Below are positions 1-9,100 of a DNA stretch of 64,000 nt, in pieces. Position numbers and translations under genes: made by a program. Source of the DNA: Acidobacteriota bacterium (lineage in GTDB: Bacteria; Acidobacteriota; Vicinamibacteria; Vicinamibacterales; Fen-181); assembly GCA_003170135.1 (NCBI GenBank), contig PMZR01000119.1, positions 71,600 through 135,599 on the forward strand, read 5' to 3'. How positions within the stretch are numbered: the stretch's first letter is position 1; each line of letters opens with the position of its first letter. The notes under the pieces are model-generated. The model made no database searches. It had not been told where the DNA came from and saw only the letters and a list, made by a program, of their open reading frames with translations.

Positions 1-459
1 ATGGCGCTCATAGAAAGACACCGAAGCGTTATCCGGAGCGCCGTCCGAAAGCAATATCTCCCACCTGGCTTCCCTCCCCGGGCTGGAACCATCGGCGACT
101 TCATTGACCCGCCTTGGACCGGAGAAGGAGCAATCGAAACTTGCCTGCAACAGGCAGTGGCGCAGCTAAAAACTTGGAGGACCTGCGCCCGCAGAAGCGC
201 GAATGCTCGCCCCGGACGGAAGCGCACACAGCGAACCTCGGTGGCTTCCTGGATCGGATTCCAATTACAGAAGCGCGGTATCCCCCTTACGACGGCAAGA
301 ACGGGATACTTCGCTCGAGTGCTGCACGTTGTGTACGAAGCCGCAGGAATCACCAGCGGCCGTGACCTATCACGAGAGGCGCGCGACGGGCTTGAGTTCT
401 TACGCTCTTTCACCGCATATCTAGCCGCACATTCGAACCCCAGAAAACCTAGCCAATAG
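1..459 (+). CDS. Hypothetical protein, possibly 5'-truncated by the window edge
   Basis: This is a 152-residue reading frame that opens with ATG at the first base of the window, so the true start may lie upstream. The protein is basic, with an Arg/Lys-rich middle (about residues 60-80) and no recognisable domain, signal peptide or membrane segment. It is the first gene of the element's + strand series. A gap of 83 bases separates it from the small HTH gene downstream. Function is unknown. Confidence 0.45.
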   Translation: MALIERHRSVIRSAVRKQYLPPGFPPRAGTIGDFIDPPWTGEGAIETCLQQAVAQLKTWRTCARRSANARPGRKRTQRTSVASWIGFQLQKRGIPLTTARTGYFARVLHVVYEAAGITSGRDLSREARDGLEFLRSFTAYLAAHSNPRKPSQ

Positions 460-542
460 CACAGCAACCTCCATAGGTTTTTGCGCATCCCGGCCGTAAT
501 CTACCCGCAGGTCTGTGCAGAAACTTTTTGCAGGAGGTCGCA

Positions 543-788
543 ATGGGATTCCCGTTGCTGTCCGCGGCGATTCGCAATTCCGGGCTGTCGCAGTGGCAGA
601 TCGCGGAACTGATCCAGATCTCCGAGTCTCGACTGTCGCGCATCGTGCGGCGCGGTGTGGCGCGGGACGAGGAGCGCGATGCACTCAGCCGACTATTGGG
701 TGTTGATGAGGCCGAATTATTCGCTCCAGGGCCAGAGGTATCGCTAAACCTCGGTGGGCCCAGGCTGTGCGAGTCCGACGCAGGTTAG
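543..788 (+). CDS. Small helix-turn-helix (XRE-like) DNA-binding protein
   Basis: The product is 81 aa. Residues 6-40 look like an XRE/Cro-type HTH: a first helix around LLSAAIRNSGLS, then WQIAELIQISESRLSRIV as the turn and recognition helix. It ends in a short tail with no second domain. ATG 543 is chosen because a perfect AGGAGG sits at 532-537, five bases upstream. It precedes the replication gene of the element, the place where a control or repressor protein is often found. Its operator and target are unknown. Confidence 0.7.
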   Translation: MGFPLLSAAIRNSGLSQWQIAELIQISESRLSRIVRRGVARDEERDALSRLLGVDEAELFAPGPEVSLNLGGPRLCESDAG

Positions 789-979
789 TGGAAGGTGATT
801 GCGGAGCCGCCGGCTGGCTGTAGCGGCCCCGCGTTGAGTGACCCGATGACGAGAACTCGACCGACCGAACCTGCCGCGTGCCTACTCCGGGCTCGCTCTA
901 CGGCGCGGGCCCATCACCCGCGCTCCCGCCTTATCCTGCGCTCGTTCAACGCCAAAGGCAAGACGGCTGGGAGGCAGCG

Positions 980-3286
980 ATGACGCGCCCGGCCCCTGCC
1001 CACAGCGCCGCGCTGGCCGCAGGGGATGCCGGCCTCAGCGCGTGGCCGCCACGACAGGACGGTTCGAAGGCACCCGACGCTGGAACGTGGACGCAATGGC
1101 AGACCAGGCGCGCCACGCGCGAAGAACTCGCAACGGTCTATCCAAGGCACAGCGGACTGGGCATCTTTTGCGGTGCCCTGACTGACGATCCCGACCCCAC
1201 GATCGCGGCGCTCCCCGGTGTCGAAGCGATGGACTTCGATTGCCGCCAGACCTACGCCGCGGTGCTCGAGACGGCCGAAGCCGTCGGGTTGGCCTCGCTC
1301 ATCAAACGAATCGAAAGCGGATACTGCGACGACACCCCGCACGGCGGCGTACGCTGGCTCTATCGATGCCCCGTCGGTGACGGCAGCCTGAAGCTGGCCC
1401 AACGGCCGGCCACCGCCGAAGAACTCGCGCGGCACCCCAACGGCAAGATCATCGGGCTCGTTGAAACGCGCGGCAAGGGCGGATATGCCATCGTCGCCCC
1501 GAGCAACGGCACGGTGCATCCAACCGGCAAGGCGTACACGCGGCGCTCGGGCCTCTTCTCCACTATCGTCACGATTACGCCGGAAGAGCGCGCGGCGCTG
1601 TTCGGCCTGATTCGCACCTTCGACCAGATGCCGGCGCGCGACACACAACCGTTGAGGGCGCCCCCGGTAAGCGGCAACGGAACGCGGCCCGGCGACGACT
1701 ACAACGCACGCACCACATGGCCCGAGGTGCTCGAGCCGCACGGATGGACGCACGCGTACACGCGGCGTGACGGGGTGACGCTGTGGCGCCGGCCCGGAAA
1801 ACAGGGACCGGCCATCTCGGCAACCACGAATCACGCGGGCTCGGATCTGCTGTGTGTGTTCTCGACGTCGACGCCTTTCGAAACCATCGACGCGCGCAGC
1901 TACGACAGGTTCGCGGCGTACGCCGTGCTCAATCATGGCGGCGACTTCACCGCGGCGGCTCGGGAGTTGAGCGCACGAGGATACGGCCAGCCACGCGCCA
2001 ACCTCGCGTCAGGGCCACGATCGGGCCCGGGAACGAACAGTGTCATTGCCAGTTGCCCGCGGCCCGGCAGCGCGGCTGCGGCGACCACGCGCACGCTCTC
2101 CCTGACGCCCGCCAGTGCGATCCGTGTGCGTCCCGTGCGCTGGCTCTGGCAGGACCGGGTGGCGCTCGGCACGTTCGGATTGATCGCCGGGCGGGAAGGC
2201 GTCGGCAAGACCACGTGTTCGTACACCATCGCGGCAGATGTCACGCGCGGCACCCTGCCTGGGGCGTACTTCGAAACCCCTCGCGCGGTCGTCATCGCGG
2301 CAACTGAGGACAGTTGGGAGCACACGATCGTGCCCCGGCTCATGGCGGCGAACGCGGACCTTGACCTCGTCTATCGCGTGGACGTGGTGACGAGCGAAGG
2401 CGTGGAGACGGCCATTTCGTTGCCGCGCGACCTGCCGGCGCTGGAGCTCCTGATCCGAGAGCATGACGTCGCGCTGGTCATCCTGGACCCGCTCTTGTCG
2501 AGGCTCGATAGCGCGCTCGACACGCACAAGGATGCGGAAGTGCGGTTGGCGCTCGAACCGCTCGTCAGCCTCGCGGGTGCTACCGGCGCCTGCGTTCTCG
2601 GACTGATTCACTGTAACAAGTCGTCATCGTCGGATGCGCTGACGCTCGTCATGGCGTCCCGCGCGTTCGTGGCGGTTGCACGCGCCGTGCTGTTCGTCAT
2701 GGTGGACCCGGAAGACGAGGCGCGCCGCCTCCTTGGCCAGCCGAAAAACAACCTGGGGCGGTCGGACCTCTCCTCGCTGATGTTCACGATCGAAGGCGCG
2801 CACGTTGCCACGACAGACGAGGGCGAGGTGTGGACCGGTCGACTCGTCTGGGCCGGGCAGACGGACCGCACGATCCGGGATGCGGTTGAGGCGGCCGCCG
2901 AGAGTACCGGCGACCGGACCGCCACCAGCGAGGCGGCCGACTGGCTCCACGACTACCTGACCAGTCAGGGCGGCTGCCGGGAGTCGGTTGTGGTCGAGGC
3001 AGCGGGCAAGGCCGCAGGTCACAGCCACACCGCACTCGCCGGAGCTCGAAAGCGACTCAGGCTGGCCGTCGATGCCCGCGGGTTCCCTCGGAGAACGTAC
3101 TGGCGGCTGCCCTCGATTATCGCGTCCGCACCAGTGGTATTGCCCCCTGGGGAGACTCATATGACTGGTACAACTGGTACAACTGCGGCCAATCGAGGGG
3201 TTCCAGTTGTACCAGCTGTACCAGTTGTACCAGTTGTACCGGACCCCCCGCGCGCGCGAGAGGAGGACGCCTATGCCCGCCTGTGA
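980..3286 (+). CDS. Bifunctional primase-polymerase / RepA-like AAA ATPase replication protein
   Basis: A 768-aa protein likely to start replication of the element. The N-terminal ~230 residues resemble the prim-pol (AEP) domain of mobile-element primases: a GIFCG segment, an acidic MDFD motif near residue 84, a PHGG segment near 118 and KGGY near 165. A RecA/RepA-type ATPase follows, with Walker A GREGVGKTT at residues 404-412 and a Walker B-like VALVILDPLL near 500. The C-terminal part looks like a winged-helix or DNA-binding region. ATG 980 has a GGGAGG ribosome-binding site. The last codons contain a repeat cluster (3164-3240) encoding a PVVP-rich tail. The gene overlaps the next one by 14 bp. 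Confidence 0.85.
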   Translation: MTRPAPAHSAALAAGDAGLSAWPPRQDGSKAPDAGTWTQWQTRRATREELATVYPRHSGLGIFCGALTDDPDPTIAALPGVEAMDFDCRQTYAAVLETAEAVGLASLIKRIESGYCDDTPHGGVRWLYRCPVGDGSLKLAQRPATAEELARHPNGKIIGLVETRGKGGYAIVAPSNGTVHPTGKAYTRRSGLFSTIVTITPEERAALFGLIRTFDQMPARDTQPLRAPPVSGNGTRPGDDYNARTTWPEVLEPHGWTHAYTRRDGVTLWRRPGKQGPAISATTNHAGSDLLCVFSTSTPFETIDARSYDRFAAYAVLNHGGDFTAAARELSARGYGQPRANLASGPRSGPGTNSVIASCPRPGSAAAATTRTLSLTPASAIRVRPVRWLWQDRVALGTFGLIAGREGVGKTTCSYTIAADVTRGTLPGAYFETPRAVVIAATEDSWEHTIVPRLMAANADLDLVYRVDVVTSEGVETAISLPRDLPALELLIREHDVALVILDPLLSRLDSALDTHKDAEVRLALEPLVSLAGATGACVLGLIHCNKSSSSDALTLVMASRAFVAVARAVLFVMVDPEDEARRLLGQPKNNLGRSDLSSLMFTIEGAHVATTDEGEVWTGRLVWAGQTDRTIRDAVEAAAESTGDRTATSEAADWLHDYLTSQGGCRESVVVEAAGKAAGHSHTALAGARKRLRLAVDARGFPRRTYWRLPSIIASAPVVLPPGETHMTGTTGTTAANRGVPVVPAVPVVPVVPDPPRAREEDAYARL
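3164..3240. repeat. Iteron-like inverted cluster of a GTTGTACCA word
   Basis: Two copies of the word CAGTTGTAC on the minus strand (3164-3185) face a run of about four on the plus strand (3203-3240), one of them varied as CAGCTGTAC. The arms can form a hairpin of about 22 bp with a 17-base loop. The array lies inside the 3' end of the replication gene, where it encodes alternating TGT and PVVP residues. Iteron arrays near or in rep genes commonly serve as origins or control sites. Whether this one does is inference. Confidence 0.7.
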
Positions 3287-3494
3287 GTACGTGACGCTGC
3301 GAGGCGGCTTCGTGGTGCCGGCCGACACGCTTCGGCGCGTCTGGGCACTCGAGGAGCGTGGTGTCATCTTCCGGCTCGACGGTGACGGCGTCGTGGTCGG
3401 CCCCTCCCGGTTGCTCGACGAGTCCGACACGGCCTTCCTGCGTGAGCACAAGGCCACGTTGATCACCATCCTCGCCGGGGAGACGCACGCATGA
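3273..3494 (+). CDS. Small protein resembling a TubC N-terminal docking domain
   Basis: A 73-aa protein starting at ATG 3273 with AGGAGG at 3261-3266. The pattern of an aromatic/basic helix, RLDGDGVVVGPSRLLDES, then LREHKATLITIL resembles the TubC N-terminal docking domain (beta-hairpin followed by an 'HKxxLLxxL' helix). That fold is known from NRPS/PKS docking but also occurs as stand-alone genes in mobile elements. It overlaps the replication gene by 14 bp and the next gene by 4 bp, so it is translationally coupled to both. Here it may mediate a protein contact for replication. The role is unproven. Confidence 0.6.
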   Translation: MPACEYVTLRGGFVVPADTLRRVWALEERGVIFRLDGDGVVVGPSRLLDESDTAFLREHKATLITILAGETHA

Positions 3495-3715
3495 GGGCAG
3501 CGGTGTCTGATGGTGCGCTCGCGCCGGAAGCGAAACTCCGAACCGGGCTCAGGGTGAAGGGCCGGGCGGTCATGCTTCGTCGCTTGGCGGCGCTTCGGAT
3601 TGCCGTACATCGGTTCGCGCAGTACCGCGCGGTGACCGACGATGACCGGCGCTGGGCGCAACGGGTTGCGGATGCACTGGACGTGGCGTGCAAAGCGGCA
3701 TGGGGGCAACGGTGA
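3491..3715 (+). CDS. Hypothetical small basic protein
   Basis: 74 aa, starting at an ATG that overlaps the upstream stop codon (ATGA) and ending in a 4-bp overlap with the next gene. This arrangement supports translation as part of the coupled cluster. The sequence is helical and Arg-rich with no recognisable motif. It lies between the TubC-like gene and a conserved phage-type gene. Function is unknown. Confidence 0.6.
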   Translation: MRAAVSDGALAPEAKLRTGLRVKGRAVMLRRLAALRIAVHRFAQYRAVTDDDRRWAQRVADALDVACKAAWGQR

Positions 3716-4572
3716 GCGCGAACCTGACGGACGTGCCGGGAGGCAACGGGAAAGCCAAGAGCAGCACGAGCCTCGTTGCCGGCACCCAGGCGAAGGCAAA
3801 GGCGCCTGAGCCCTCCCGCCCCGTGTTGGTCAACAAACTGAAGCCCGGTGAGACGCCCGCAGCCGCTACCGCCGCCCTCGCCGTCGCCGGACTCGCCAGC
3901 AACAGCATGGCGATACGGGAATGGTCGGAAATTCCGTTCGGCCCGGGAACGGTGGACGCCACCGAATGTCTGAATGCCGTGGTTGATTCGGCAGAGCGCG
4001 TCAACCGTAGCGACCTGGGAGACGCCGAGGCGTTGTTGATGGCCCAAGCGACGACGTTGAACGCGGTATTCACCAACCTGCTCCATCGGTCGCACGAGAC
4101 GCAGTACCTTCAGCAATTCGAGGTCTACATGCGCCTGGCGCTCAAGGCGCAGAGCCAGTGCCGGGCGACGTGCGAGGCGCTGGCGGTGCTCAAGAATCCG
4201 CCGATCTTCGCGAAGAACGCGAACGTCGCGCAGAACCAGCAGATCAACAACAGCAGCGGGCCGCAACAGGTGAACAACGTCCCGGGCGAGTCTTGCGCGC
4301 GAGCGAATTGTGGAAGCGGGCAGACCAAACTTTTGGAGGCGCATGGCGAACGGCTGGACAGCGAAACGACGGGCACGGCAGGCGCAGGCCATTTGGCGCT
4401 GGCGGCCGTGGGAACACTCGACCGGACCGCGCACGCCGGAAGGCAAAGCGCGCGTGTCGCGGAACGCGTACCGCGGCGGCAAGCGGCAGGAACACCGGGC
4501 GTTCGTGAGGGCGCTCAACGCGATGCTCGGCACGCAGGCGCAACAGCTGAGCGACATCGCGAGGTCGTTTGA
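3712..4572 (+). CDS. Conserved mobile-element protein of unknown function
   Basis: 286 aa from GTG 3712, overlapping the upstream stop as GTGA; an in-frame ATG at 3700 is an alternative start. A central stretch (about residues 90-190) with NAVFTNLLHRS, a YLQQFEVYMRLALKAQSQCR helix and KNPPIFAKNANVAQNQQIN is like a protein seen in many phage and mobile-element contexts. After it, the tail continues in frame over the whole of the next gene (4343-4576) in another frame. The tail still looks like the family's C-terminus (a LDSETTGTAG segment, then a TVG/AVG-type motif), so both frames appear real. The biochemical role is unknown. Confidence 0.65.
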   Translation: MSANLTDVPGGNGKAKSSTSLVAGTQAKAKAPEPSRPVLVNKLKPGETPAAATAALAVAGLASNSMAIREWSEIPFGPGTVDATECLNAVVDSAERVNRSDLGDAEALLMAQATTLNAVFTNLLHRSHETQYLQQFEVYMRLALKAQSQCRATCEALAVLKNPPIFAKNANVAQNQQINNSSGPQQVNNVPGESCARANCGSGQTKLLEAHGERLDSETTGTAGAGHLALAAVGTLDRTAHAGRQSARVAERVPRRQAAGTPGVREGAQRDARHAGATAERHREVV

Positions 4573-4576
4573 ATGA
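4343..4576 (+). CDS. Small conserved protein encoded within another gene
   Basis: 77 aa from ATG 4343. It lies in the +1 frame relative to 3712-4572, and 230 of its 234 bases are shared. The core RRARQAQAIWRWRPWEHSTG followed by PRTPEGKARVSRNAYRGG is a pattern I recognise from small proteins common in proteobacterial phages and islands, which supports it as a real gene. It is highly basic (many Arg, Trp and Gly), suggesting nucleic-acid binding, but no function is established. The sequence between its stop and 4811 contains only weak reading frames. Confidence 0.65.
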   Translation: MANGWTAKRRARQAQAIWRWRPWEHSTGPRTPEGKARVSRNAYRGGKRQEHRAFVRALNAMLGTQAQQLSDIARSFE

Positions 4577-4810
4577 CCGGGTTATTCAATTCGCAGCACG
4601 GCGGAAATCAGACAACGGCCGGCTTCCACGTTCGGAAACCAATTTGGACCGGCAGGAATCAAAGCCGCGCGCCGTGGGACAAACGGATGTTTCTAGGCAC
4701 GCGGGCGGCGCGAGTGGAGAGAGCCAAACGGTGCGCAGCAACAGGCGAAAGTCAATCGGCGTTCTGACGGGTTTCTTGGGACAGTCGCAATCAGCGAGAG
4801 AGGTAGAAGC

Positions 4811-6196
4811 ATGAGCCCCGTATTCGAGTACCAGCCTTATCACGCGCCGTACGTGTCCACCATCGCCGACCTGATCCGTGCGCCTGGCGAGGCGCAAGCC
4901 CAAGCGGCGCTCGAAAGTGGTCGCGCATGGGCCGGCGCAGCCCAGGGCGTGGGGCAAGCTGTCACTGGCGCGATTCAGCAGGCGACCGATCCGCGCCGGA
5001 AGGTCGAGGCGATGCAGCTCGAGGAAGGCCAACTCGGGATCGACAAACAGAAGCGCGACCTGGCCGCGCAGAAGGCGCTCGACGATGCCTTTGCCGGCGC
5101 CGTGAAACCGGGCGCCGATGGGCAACCACAGTTCGATGCCCAGGCGCTCGTGTCGCACCTGCCCGGGCATCTCGTGCCGGGCGTCATGCAGTCCATCCAG
5201 CAGATCAACGACGCCGCGCTGAAGCTGCAGGAGACCAAGGGCAAGCTCACCCAGCAGAACATCGACTTGGCGGCGGGCCTGCTCAACGGCGTGAAAGCGT
5301 CGGGGTATGACTCGGCCAGTTTCCTGCGGGCGATTCGCACCGCGCGGGATACCGGGCTGATGTCACCCGACGAAGCCCTCCAGCACGCGGGAGGCGCGAT
5401 CGAACAGGGCGATGGGTATATCCGTCAGGTGACGGACAGCTACCTCGCGAAGTCGCAGGAATGGCAGAAGGTCGCGAATGAGACCCTGAGCGCCCAGGCG
5501 CGCGCGACACAGGCCAAGACGGGCGCCCAGCGGCTCGAGCTTGAGGCCCCCAAGCTGCAGGCCGAGACGCAGAAGACGGAGGCGGAACTGGCGGGCACCT
5601 TGCCGGCGACGCCGACACAGCAGGCCGCGATCACGCAGGGTGCTGCCCGCGTTGCGCAGGGCGCGGAACGCAACGCCATCGCGCGCGACCGCGAGACTCG
5701 GGAGCGCACGCAGGGGCAACTCTCGGACGCGCAACGTGGCGTGGCGCTCCGCAACAAGGGCAGTGCGCTGTTCGAAGCTGAGAAGCAATTCCGCAAGGAC
5801 ATCGAACTCATCCCGCGGGGGAAGCGCACGTCAGATGACCAGGCCATCTACGATGACGCGCTCCAGGCGCTCAACAAGCGGAAGCTCGAGGTGGAGAACA
5901 CCTATCGGGCGCAACTCAGACTCGACCCGCTCGACCAGTTGGGCCCGGAGTGGAACGCCCAGCAACCCGGGGGTGCGGCGACGGCGCCAGCGTCCACTCA
6001 GACGCCCGCGGCCATGACCCCGAGCCCAGCGCAGCGGGCGCCCGTGAAGGCTGCCGGCGCGTCGAAGTTCACCGACCCGACCATGCGACAGAAGGCGCGC
6101 GACACGCTCACCGCGCACCGCTACGACGCAAGCGATGCGGCGATCGAAGCGTTCCTCGCCAAGCCGACGAACCGGGCACAGTTGGGGTATCGGTAA
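4811..6196 (+). CDS. Putative phage internal/ejection-type protein
   Basis: 461 aa, with ATG 4811 preceded by a GAGAGAGG-type site. It is rich in Ala and Gln, with long predicted helices. It has an N-terminal YQPYHAPYVSTIADLI motif, a repetitive Gln/Lys/Ala coiled region at about residues 60-130 and 210-330, and a Pro/Ala linker near 385-420. There is no signal peptide or enzyme motif. Its composition, and its position directly before a giant polyvalent protein (next ATG abuts the stop), resemble the internal virion proteins that podovirus-like phages inject with their DNA. I do not recognise a named family, so the assignment rests on context. Confidence 0.5.
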   Translation: MSPVFEYQPYHAPYVSTIADLIRAPGEAQAQAALESGRAWAGAAQGVGQAVTGAIQQATDPRRKVEAMQLEEGQLGIDKQKRDLAAQKALDDAFAGAVKPGADGQPQFDAQALVSHLPGHLVPGVMQSIQQINDAALKLQETKGKLTQQNIDLAAGLLNGVKASGYDSASFLRAIRTARDTGLMSPDEALQHAGGAIEQGDGYIRQVTDSYLAKSQEWQKVANETLSAQARATQAKTGAQRLELEAPKLQAETQKTEAELAGTLPATPTQQAAITQGAARVAQGAERNAIARDRETRERTQGQLSDAQRGVALRNKGSALFEAEKQFRKDIELIPRGKRTSDDQAIYDDALQALNKRKLEVENTYRAQLRLDPLDQLGPEWNAQQPGGAATAPASTQTPAAMTPSPAQRAPVKAAGASKFTDPTMRQKARDTLTAHRYDASDAAIEAFLAKPTNRAQLGYR

Positions 6197-9100
6197 ATGC
6201 CGGGACAAGATCCGCAGGGCTTCGACTTCGGCGGCATCTCGAAGGCGCAGGCGCCCGCCGGGGCCGGGTTCGACTTCGAGGGCATCATGCCGGCGTCGAA
6301 GGTTCGGCCGACGCTCCAGGCGCGCGGCATCACCGATCCGCAGTCGGTGCGCGTGACGGAACCCCCGGCCGAGGATCTGGTGGACGATCCCATCGGCAAG
6401 CTGTTCGTGGCCGGTGCGAAGAAGCTCGCCCCGGTCATCCAGGCGGTCGGCAATTGGATCGCGCCAGCCACGCGCGAGGCCCCGGCGCCGGCTCCCTCGT
6501 CCACGGTGCCCGCGCAGACCGCCGGGCGGGTGCTGTCCACTGCGGGCGAGATTGTCAGGGGCGGCGTGGAGTTTCCGGCGCGAGTCGCGGCCGACGTGAG
6601 CGGCATCACGCAGGCCGTGCAGACACTTCGCGGGCAGCAACCTACGGGCGTCGTGGCGCCCGGCATCGCGGCGCAGATTCAACAGGGCGCAACCCAGGTC
6701 AAGGCGGCGGCGCTGAAGCTCCAGCAGGCGAAGACGCAGACCGAACAGGAGCAGGCCGTCAACGAGTTGATGTTCCGCATCACGGCGCTGCCGGCAGACG
6801 TGGCCGGGGTGCCGGTCAGCCAGATCCGCGACGACATCACGAAAGGCGATTACACGCACGCGGCCGGGCTCTCGCTCGGCGTGGCAACGGTCTTCGGCGG
6901 GCTGCACGCGCTCAAGGTCGGCGCCAGGCGCGCGCAGGCCGGGCCGCCCGTCGAGGTACGCGCGGAAGCGCAGCGCATCCTGACCGGCGAGCCGCGCGAC
7001 CTACGCACGGAAGCGGCCCCGCAAGGGACGGCAGCGCCGGCCGGATTCGACTTCGAGGGCATCGCGAAGGCAGGAGGGTCAACCGCCGTCGCCGGGCCGG
7101 AGTTCGCGCCGGTCGGCAGTGAACCCGTTGCGGCGCCGAAGTCTGCCGTTGTGCCGAATCCAAACGAGCCGATCGAGCCGATGGCCGATGTCGTCGGCGC
7201 CACTCAACGGATGAGAGCCGAGAATCCGCGTCTCGAGCAGGACGCGCAGCAGCTCGCCACGCGGATGCGCGCGGCTGTCTCGCCCGAACCGCCGCGCACC
7301 GGGCCGACAGACCAGCCTGCAGCGCCCGTTTACGCGCGGATTGATGCGGGGCAGATTCGGTTGTCGCCGGGCGAGTATCAGTTCAAGGCCAGCGACGTCC
7401 GCGGGGAAACCGGCCGGCTACGCGACGTGCAGACGTGGGATCCGCTGCAAGCGCAGACCACTCCCGTCCTGCTCCACGAACGCCTCGACGGAACCCTCTA
7501 CGTGGCGGACGGGCATCAGCGCGTAAACCTCGCGCAACGCCTCGAAGCGAAGGGCGTCGAAGTGCCTCCGCTCAACGCCGTGGTGCTGCGCGAAGCGGAC
7601 GGCTGGACCGCGCCAGAGGTGCGACGGACGGCCGCGCTCCTGAACGTGCGCCAAGATTCCGCCTCGCCCATCGACATCGCGAAGTTGCTCCGCGAACGGC
7701 CGCTGACTGAAGCGGACCGAGCATCGATCCCCCGCGGCAATGTCTACGGGGAACGGTTCCGGCAGGCCGAGGATCTGGCGAAGCTCGGGGACGCGGCGTT
7801 CCAAGCCGTCGTCAATGGCGAAGTCGAGCCCGCCTTCGCGCGGTTCGTGGGCCAGCATCTCACCGACCCGGCGGAGCAGGTGGCCGCGATCCGGGCGCTG
7901 CGTGATGCGGACCTGCCGAATGCGTTTCAGGCCGAGCAATTCGTCAAGGCGCTCAAGACGGACGAATTCTCGAAGGCCGTCGAAGGCGACCTGTTTGGTG
8001 AGCACGTCGTCGCGGCATCGCTCGCCAAGGAAAAGGCGCAGGTCCTCGATGCGGTTCGCCGACAGCTGGCCTCGCAGAAATCCGCCTTCGGGAATGCGCT
8101 GCGAAACGAGTCGCGGTTGCGCGAGGCCGGCAATGTCCTGGCGACGGGCGAGAATGAGCGACTGGCCGGCGAAGCGGGCCGGTTCCAAGGGCTCTTGACC
8201 GCCTTCGTTGACAAATCGGGCCACACCCAACAAGCTCTTGCTGAAGCTGCGAGGCGACTACATGCCGGAGAAGCGAAACCCGCCGAAGTCGTTACCGACG
8301 TCATCGCGGCCCTCGAGAAAGACTGGCGAGACGCCGGAGGCGTCAGACCAAGCGGCGAAGCACTACGTCCCGCCGGAGTCAGACCGGAAGATCCGGGCGA
8401 TCGTGGAACTGGTGGACTCGTTCCGCCGCCCAACGCGCCCGCAGTAGCACCCGCCGTCGAGCCATCAGGGATCGCGCCGGCCGCCATCCCTGAGGTGGTG
8501 CGGGCCGTACTCCGGAAGGAATTTCCCAACTTCCCTGCCGCGCGCTGGGCGCAAGACGGGACCACGCTCGTGCAACTGCCCGATGAGGGGCAGGCGACGG
8601 CGTTCCGTATCAACGTGCACGCCGACCCGCCGACTGTCGAGGCGATCGGTGGTGCGAGTCGGCAGCTTCAAACCTTCCTACAAAAGCGATTCGCGGACAT
8701 CGTGAAGCGGCACCCGAGCGTTCGGGAAGCCCTTGCCGCGGAACCCGCCGAGCGGCCCGCCGCGCCCGGCGCAGCGTCCTCGATTGTGCGATCCATCCCG
8801 GCGCCGGCCGGATGGAAATTGGAGGTCGGGCGCACACGCACGAAGGAGGGGCACACCGCCGAGGCGGAAGTTGATTGGCAGGGCAAGCGGATCGTGTTCT
8901 CCGACCAGAAGCACCTCGACAACCCGGAGATCCGCAACCACGAGATCGCGCACGTCCTCATCGAGACGTTGCCTGACGCCAAGCAGAAAGCGCTGTTTGA
9001 CGATTACATCGCCCTGAAGTCGCAGACCGCGGCCTGGAAGAAGTACGGCGCCGATTGGATCGTCAAGAACCAGTTCCACCGCGAAGAAATCGCAATGGAC

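Noticed and set aside
795-983. Small frame overlapping the primase start
   Set aside because: 62-residue GTG-start frame ends in an ATGA-type overlap, but its Arg/Pro-rich composition looks like a shadow and no homologous motif is visible.
4569-4814. Two small frames between 4576 and 4811 (4569-4814 and 4573-4767)
   Set aside because: Both overlap the neighbouring genes as ATGA-type couplings, but neither shows a recognisable motif and they overlap each other in different frames. Kept out of the gene list as unsupported.
5831-6907. Long minus-strand frames opposite 4811-12766
   Set aside because: Long antisense frames of Arg/His-rich composition are expected at this GC content when the sense strand is coding; none has a motif.
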